A stretch of DNA of 64,000 nt from Channa striata (taxonomy: Eukaryota; Chordata; Actinopteri; Anabantiformes; Channidae). The DNA is taken from contig CM065168.1 of assembly GCA_033026295.1 (NCBI GenBank), forward strand, positions 35,414,875 to 35,478,874, given 5' to 3'. Below, piece after piece: positions 58,001-64,000 of the stretch; within the stretch, counting starts at the first letter, position 1, and each line of letters opens with the position of its first letter. A program made the translations under genes and the position numbers. The notes under the pieces are model-generated. The model had not been told where the DNA came from, did not search any database, and saw nothing but the letters and a program-made list of their open reading frames with translations.

Positions 58001-60602
58001 ATACATATTACAAACCCCAGTTGCAGTGAAGTTGTGTAAAACACAAATAACGACAGAAAACAATCACTTGTAAATCATTTTTTACCCATATTCAATTAAA
58101 TACACCACAAAGACAAGACATGTAATTTTGAAACTACTAAACTGTATTGTTTTTTGCAAACATTCATTAATTTTATATTTGATGCCTGAAAGACTTGAAA
58201 AATAAAAAGCTTGGATAGAGGAAACAGGAGACTGGGAAAGTTGAGGAATGCTCACAAAACACCTATTTGGAACATTCAGGTGAACAAGTTAACTGGAAAC
58301 AGGTGAATGTCGTGATTGGGCGTAAAAAGAGCAGCCGCGAAAGGCTCAGTCATTTAACAAGAAGGAATGATGCGCGGTTCACCACATTGTGAACAACTGC
58401 ACAAGCAAATAGTTCAACGGTTTAAGAACATTTCTTAAGGTATTTCATCATCTATAGTCCATAATATCATCAAAATGTTTCAGAGAATCTGGGGAAATCT
58501 CTGCAAGTTAGCAGCAAAGCCATAAACCAACACTGAATGCCCATAACCTGCAAAGTGAAAAAGTGTGTTCTGGTCTCACAATTCCACATTTCCAAAATTT
58601 GGGGGGAAACGTGGACGTCATGTCCGCCAGGCTAAAGAGGGAAAGGACCATCCAGATTGTTCTCTCAAGTTCAAAGCCAGCATGTGTGATGTGTGGGGGT
58701 GGGCTGGTGGCCATGACATGTGTAACTTGCACATCTTTGAAGGCACATTAATGCTGAAATGCAAATACAGCTGTTGGAGGTAAATATGCCGCTTCCACCA
58801 ACATCTTTTTCAGGGACGTCCCCGCTTATTTCAGCAAGACAATGACAAGCCACATTCTGCCCAAGTCATTGTACATTTTACACAACCTCCCATCTTCAAA
58901 TTACATCTATTGACTAGTTATTTAGTATGGACTAATCCCACGAAGCCATAGTAATATGATAATTTGTTAATGCTGAGAAGAATTCATGATACATTTTGTA
59001 TTATTTATAGTTTAAATGAGTCATACATTATAAAAACATCACTAACAGTATCTGATTTCTACTGATATTATATAGTGTTAACTGGCCACATTTAGAAGCT
59101 ATGCAAGGCAAGTTATTATTTATTTATTTAGTTTTTGTTTGTTTCTTTGTTTAAATTATGTTTTTTGTTCTGAGAAGTGGTATGTGTTAGAGAATGCTGC
59201 AAAATTGACAAATTAAATCAACATGAGTCATGCATTACTTTCAGGTGTGTCAGTTATTAAATGACTTAACATTCTTTTGACATTGTTCCCACTAGATCCA
59301 AGAGTGCTTATCTTCTTTTCTACAGGAAAAAGACAGGTAAGATGAGTCTTTTCATTAGATATTCTGAGCTGTTTTCTAAATGATTTTTTAGCACTGACTG
59401 TTTGAATTGATTTTATCTCTGCTTTGTTTTATCATTCTGCAGTGCCTTCTGCAGAAACTCCTGAAGACTTCCAGCTAAATAACTCTAAGAACTGTCAAGA
59501 TGCAGAAAAGATTTACAACGACAGAAATAATGGAACACAGAAACAGAGAAAAAAAAAGCAGTCAAGAAAGGATGAGTTTAGTGAGGGTGGGGATTATCCA
59601 AATAATCACAGTGTTGGTAAAGTGCCACAGAAGAGGCCAGCAGATTATGAGGACGGTGAACACGGAATCACTGACAAGTCTATGAGACATGAGAACCCCC
59701 AACATAATGTTGGACAGAATGACAAAGTGGAACATGAAAAAGGCAATCAGAAACACCGTTGCCCAGGTGAAAATAGGGTGGGGAAAGATGTTGAGGGAGA
59801 AGAGAAAATCAGAACTGAAGTTGATGAAATGGACAAGTCAGAAAGTGAAATAACCAATCTCCGCAAAGTTAATAGAGATAAAGGAAATTACCAGGAGATT
59901 AGAAGAGGTGGTGAAATCCAACAGAGCAAATCAGATGATCAGTGCCAAAAGAAAATCAGTGCAAAGGAAAGATATCCAGAAAACTGTGTCAAAAGAAACA
60001 GCGATGAGAAGATGGATAGTACAATACTCCGACAGCCATCAGCAGGAAGCAGAGGCCTGACAGAGAATCAGACAGTAGACAATTATGTCCTCGCAAGACC
60101 ATGTGATCAATACAAAGGAAACAGAGTTACTCAAGCAGAAAGAAGATCTGGAGAGTCTAGTGCTGAGAAAACTGTGAGGGGAGGTATCAGTCACACAGAG
60201 ACAGTAAGACAGATAACCCATAGTGGCAGCAAGACAAAGATGACACCAAGAACAGATGATGAAGCATATACTAAAATAGAACGTGATCCAAAGGCAGAGG
60301 ATCAGTCCACTTTTCCGAGGACAAGTTTTCATAGTTCAGTGAAGGATTCACCTGCTTCAAAGGCTCAGCACAACAGGACAACAGACTACTACCCTGGGAG
60401 TGTAGAAAAGGATAATGGGGAAAAGAGCTCAGCGGGGTCAAAACCTGAACAAATGTCATATGACAAACAAGTACAGCATGAACAAACTGAGGGGGAAAGA
60501 AGGAAACACGGTCAGGTTGAGAATGAACCGAACACATTTGAACGTTTTTTAAGTAGTGTGTTTTGTATACCCTGTAAAAGAAGAGAAGACAAGAGAAGAT
60601 AA
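55012..60602 (+). CDS. USP-family cysteine protease 2 (USP-2), cassette 2
   Basis: Eleven exons: 55012-55042, 55128-55221, 55308-55426, 55756-55826, 55936-56058, 56213-56308, 57284-57415, 57498-57620, 57744-57769, 59296-59336 and 59443-60602. All are in frame, 671 residues, with intron positions and phases equal to USP-1. The Cys box GLWNQGATCYLNSVLQ has the nucleophile at Cys22. The His box LGGGHYTATIK has His242, followed by WYNFND and AYLLFYRKK near residue 283. One zinc pair is degenerate (ICVCG instead of CSQC); the other (YCDHC) is kept. The tail (~285-671) is a different Lys/Glu-rich low-complexity sequence ending FCIPCKRREDKRR, resembling the very end of USP-1. Introns 6 and 9 are long, and intron 9 holds a Tc1 remnant. 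Likely role: maturation or removal of Ubl-5 (inference). Confidence 0.9.
58165..58905 (+). mobile_element. Tc1/mariner-type transposon remnant in USP-2 intron 9
   Basis: The plus strand carries collinear pieces of a common fish Tc1-like element: gactgggaaagttgaggaatgctcac, aggctcagtca, cataatatcatcaaaa, then a transposase part recalling WGETWTSCPPG, KDHPDC, GNLHIFEGT and FQQDNDKPHSA. Large internal deletions and stops show it is inactive. Confidence 0.8.
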
Positions 60603-61140
60603 TGAAAATTAATTTTTAGATTCATATTCTAGACAAAACACTGAAATTACTGGATCTGAATAATATATTTTTGTCAGTCTGCCTTGTACTGTTTACATGC
60701 AGATGCACCATTGATTTTTGTTATTTAAGATGCTTAAAATTTTGTTAACAATTTTTTGTTTTATTTTTATCCTGTAATAATCTTAGTAAAATTCTCAGAA
60801 TTTATTAATTATGTTTCAAAGATTTAAATCTGGGTAGAATGAAATACACAAAGAAAACGCTGAAATGTATGATAAATGAATAACTGTGTTTGTGACTGGA
60901 ATCAAAATATTTCTCATCAAATATTTGTTTTTCTTCTTCTTTTTCTTCTTCTGTGGTCAGAATGTTGTTATTTTTACCTCAAAATTATAAACCTAGCCTT
61001 AGTCCCAATTAATATATTACGTGATAGCAATCATATCAACAAACGAAAAATGAGACAGTTTGCAAACCCATCCCGATTTGGGTGCAGACATAAAACAACA
61101 ACAGCTGCACATCTATTATTTCTGTACATTTCATGGTGTG
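60603..61140. other. USP-2 3' flank, no gene
   Basis: AT-rich; nothing recognised. Confidence 0.5.
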
Positions 61141-61149
61141 TCAAACCTT

Positions 61150-61285
61150 TGCACTTTAACTTCCTTCTGTAGATTTTGTGTTTGCATCTGATACCAAGAC
61201 AAATTCCTAGTACTGTTAACTGTTCTTACCTGTGCCTGATAATAAACAGTTTTATGATTCTGATTCTGATTCTGATTCTGAAGCT
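61150..61285 (+). mobile_element. LINE 3' end with TTCTGA repeats
   Basis: taccaagacaaattcctagt, then cctgataataaacag, then gattctgattctgattctg, the standard 3' terminus of a fish LINE family. The coding part is absent. Confidence 0.75.
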
Positions 61286-61289
61286 GAAT

Positions 61290-64000
61290 GCAATGTAATG
61301 CGGGAGAAGGCAACCCAGCTTTTTATTTCTGGTCCATCTCTTCACAGTTTTAACTACAGGCTTTGTAAATTTTATTTTGCTTATAAGTCGGCAGGAGATG
61401 AACCATGCAGTGATCAGGGTGACCCGGAGCTGCCCTGAGAACACAGCAATGTGTGTCTTTCACAACAGTGTAGCAGTATTCAAGTGTATTATTGTCTCTG
61501 GTGGGGCAGTTTATGGGCTGTCTATCTTTAGGCAGTTTATTGCTCAGATTCCCAAGTACAATAAAAAAATAGTTTGGGTGTCTCGTCTAATTGCTGCAGT
61601 TTGTCTGTTACCCTGGCCTGCAGTGAGATGAAACTATTCTGTATAAATGAGGAAAACTGTAAGAAATGGTTTACAGTTAACAAATTCCAGGTTCAGGCCG
61701 CAGGATTTACTTAACACAGTTACATTAGCACAACCTCTACTGATATAGAAGCAGATTCTGCTTTCTTTGATTTTTCCCCGATAGCTTATTTACACGGTGT
61801 GCTTGGTGAAGCCTGGCAGCTGCACTGTGTTATCCAGGGTAGACAAAACAAAGAGGCAGACTGTCAGAAGAGGCAAACCAAAAAGAGACCCCAAAAATTA
61901 CTAGTATTAGCACATTTTCCTATGTCAACTATAAAGTTTCTCAAACCAGTCATCACTGCAATATACAGTGAACTGCCACTAACCCAAAAAACTACCCAGG
62001 TGGGAACCTCCTAACTACTGGGGGCCTCAATGGACTTCTTTCCCTGGGCCACACCACAGTCTAGGATCACCACCGGCCATAGATCCTGTACCCTTTGTTA
62101 TTGCACAAATACTAGATTTTGCATCTTTCCCAGCAACTTAATTATTTTTTACTGATTGATTCTTTAGGTAACAAAATGTTAATATTGGGTTATGTAAAAA
62201 AAAAAACCCAGCTGTTAGTTTTTTTCCCGTCTCATTTAGGATTTTTCAAGATGACAGGTCAGGATGGAGGATACTATCATCACCCCAACAATTGGAGATT
62301 GAGCTTAAAGCCCCAATGATAACAAATAAGCTTAACGCAAGAGCTGCTGAACTGAGATTAAAGTTTCATATATATTACATGACGTCAATTCAATTGCATT
62401 CACTTTGTTTATATGGAACCATCTCGAGGCACTTGATCACAGAAAAGTACAGAGAAATCCAACAAACTGGCCTTAAGTGTCAGGCAAAGGTGGAGTGGAG
62501 AAAAACCCCCTTAACACAACAAAACCACAACAAAACCTGAACCAGGTTTTGGGTCTAAGGCGTCTGCCGCAGTGGATACACTTGCAATAAATATTTGTCC
62601 ACTGTATGAAAGCTGACATACAAGGATTGAATTTCATCATGAGGTTCCTTTGTTTTTTGGGGGATCAGCATTGAATAACACTGAGGCACATGGTAAAAAC
62701 GTACATGAGTACAAATATATTTGTGCTCCTGTCATGTCATGTCATGTCATGTCTACCAGACAAAAGAGAAAAGGAGAGATTGTTTAAACCATGTCCACCT
62801 ATGACTTACAGCTACTCCTGCAGGTTGTACTTACTACTACTAGAGACTTATTTGAGTGTGACTTTACTAAAACTACAAATTACATTACGATTCCCTGCTT
62901 TGCATTCTAAATCCTTGTTTTATGATTGTTTTAGTTAGTTTTGGAAGTATTGTTTCACTTTTGTTTTAGTGGCTTAGGTAAGTTTTGTTTTAAAACTTGT
63001 TTGTTTTGGGAAATTAATTTCAGTTTTGGTTAACTATTATAACCTTGGTGTCCGGAGCTACAAGAGGGAAAGGGGGGATTCTGCCCTGCCTGTGTAGGGT
63101 ATGCCCCTAACTTTGAGCTGATTTGATTATTCCTTATTATAGAACCTGGAGACACAGACTGCTTTAACAGCTGAGATCCTGTGACCTTTCAGTCGCATAA
63201 ACACTACCTCTATGATCAAAGTAACTGTTGGCTTTTTATTGTGCTTGTTATTATTATAACACAGGCTGTTTCCCAGTGTTCAATGTTTTATCGGTTCATC
63301 ATCCCATGAAATATGTCAGATACCCCTGATGTTTCCATAACATTATCTGGCCAAAGGTCAGTCTGATGTTTACGAGTTGGTACTCTAAAGGAAAAAAAGT
63401 CTAAGGAAATTTGAGTTTCATTTTCAGTCTGTGCCTCCCATTTACAGGAATTCCCATGACTGTAGCAGAGATGTGTGTGCCACTAACTGACTCCTGGGAG
63501 GCAAAATAAGGACACACAGGTACGACATGTTTGTGCCTCTGACTCAAACATAAGACTGACAGTTATTGAGAATTCATGCACATCAAGCTCTGCCCTAAGT
63601 TTCATTTGCACTCTGTGCCTCACCTTTACAGGAATTTATTATCAACATCATAGTCCTGCTCTAGAAATTTTTGTGCTGGGTTACAGTTACGTCCACACCT
63701 ATTTAAACACTGACCCAATTTTCGTCAGGTATTTGTTGAAAGACGACTTTGCACCAGGAAACAGTCATGGGGAAAAACATACACCCAGATAAGAAAAATA
63801 AGACTGACAGTTATTGAGAATTCATGCACATCAATTCATGCGCTAAGTTTCATTTACCTTTTTTTACACACATTTTGTACATATACCTCTTTTTTCATGA
63901 GTCGTAAATATTTGAACAAACAAACACAATGCACAAGACAAAGTGAAATTGAAACCCATGGACATTGCAAGATGCCAGGTTCCTCCTCTGGTCGTGCCCT
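61290..64000. other. No gene recognised; short repeats
   Basis: Only short open frames without domain features. A (GTCAT)n microsatellite lies at about 62730-62752. A 37-bp exact direct repeat occurs at 63550-63586 and 63798-63834. Confidence 0.55.

Overview
This window is vertebrate nuclear DNA, most likely from a percomorph teleost. It is AT-rich, its genes are split by GT-AG introns, and it carries debris typical of fish genomes: RTE/BovB-like LINEs, a DIRS-like reverse transcriptase, a Tc1/mariner remnant, tRNA-derived SINE-like sequence and LINE 3' tails ending in GATTCT repeats.

Almost every gene belongs to one theme, modification by a ubiquitin-like protein. There are (a) seven copies, plus one dead fragment, of an RBR-type (RING-IBR-RING2) E3 ligase, all on the minus strand; (b) five short ubiquitin-like (Ubl) genes, plus one remnant, all on the plus strand; and (c) two ubiquitin-specific-protease-type (USP) deubiquitinase or isopeptidase genes on the plus strand. 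All exon structures were worked out by hand from splice sites, reading phase and comparison between paralogs. No transcript evidence was available.

Layout. 1-2760: Ubl-1 between the arms of a ~0.9 kb inverted repeat. 2760-5650: retroelement debris. 5659-7856: E3-A. 8000-10620: a Ubl remnant, a LINE reverse-transcriptase piece and a dead E3 exon. 11319-15014: E3-B head-to-head with Ubl-2. 16454-22658: E3-C head-to-head with Ubl-3, with an RTE/SINE block between them. 24666-29736: E3-D, which contains a tandem array of a ~46-codon exon. 29900-34456: duplicated flank, then E3-E. 34500-38500: a THAP fragment, a DIRS-like element and SINE-like sequence. 38501-47550: cassette 1 (E3-F, Ubl-4, USP-1). 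47600-50460: degenerate sequence. 50467-60602: cassette 2 (E3-G, Ubl-5, USP-2). 60603-64000: repeats and no recognisable gene.

The right half is therefore a twice-repeated three-gene module: E3 pointing left, Ubl pointing right, USP following in the same direction as the Ubl. The left half is an expansion of divergent E3-Ubl pairs without the protease. Nearly every start codon has a match or near match to the interferon-stimulated response element core (GAAANNGAAA) about 50-240 bp upstream. By analogy with ISG15, its E3 HERC5 and its protease USP18, I infer an interferon-inducible, self-contained modifier system with its own modifier, ligase and remover. No E1 or E2 gene lies in the window, so those steps would have to be borrowed. 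The Ubl identity, the RBR RING2 cysteine pattern and the USP Cys/His boxes are seen directly. The pairing of these particular proteins and their immune role are inference.
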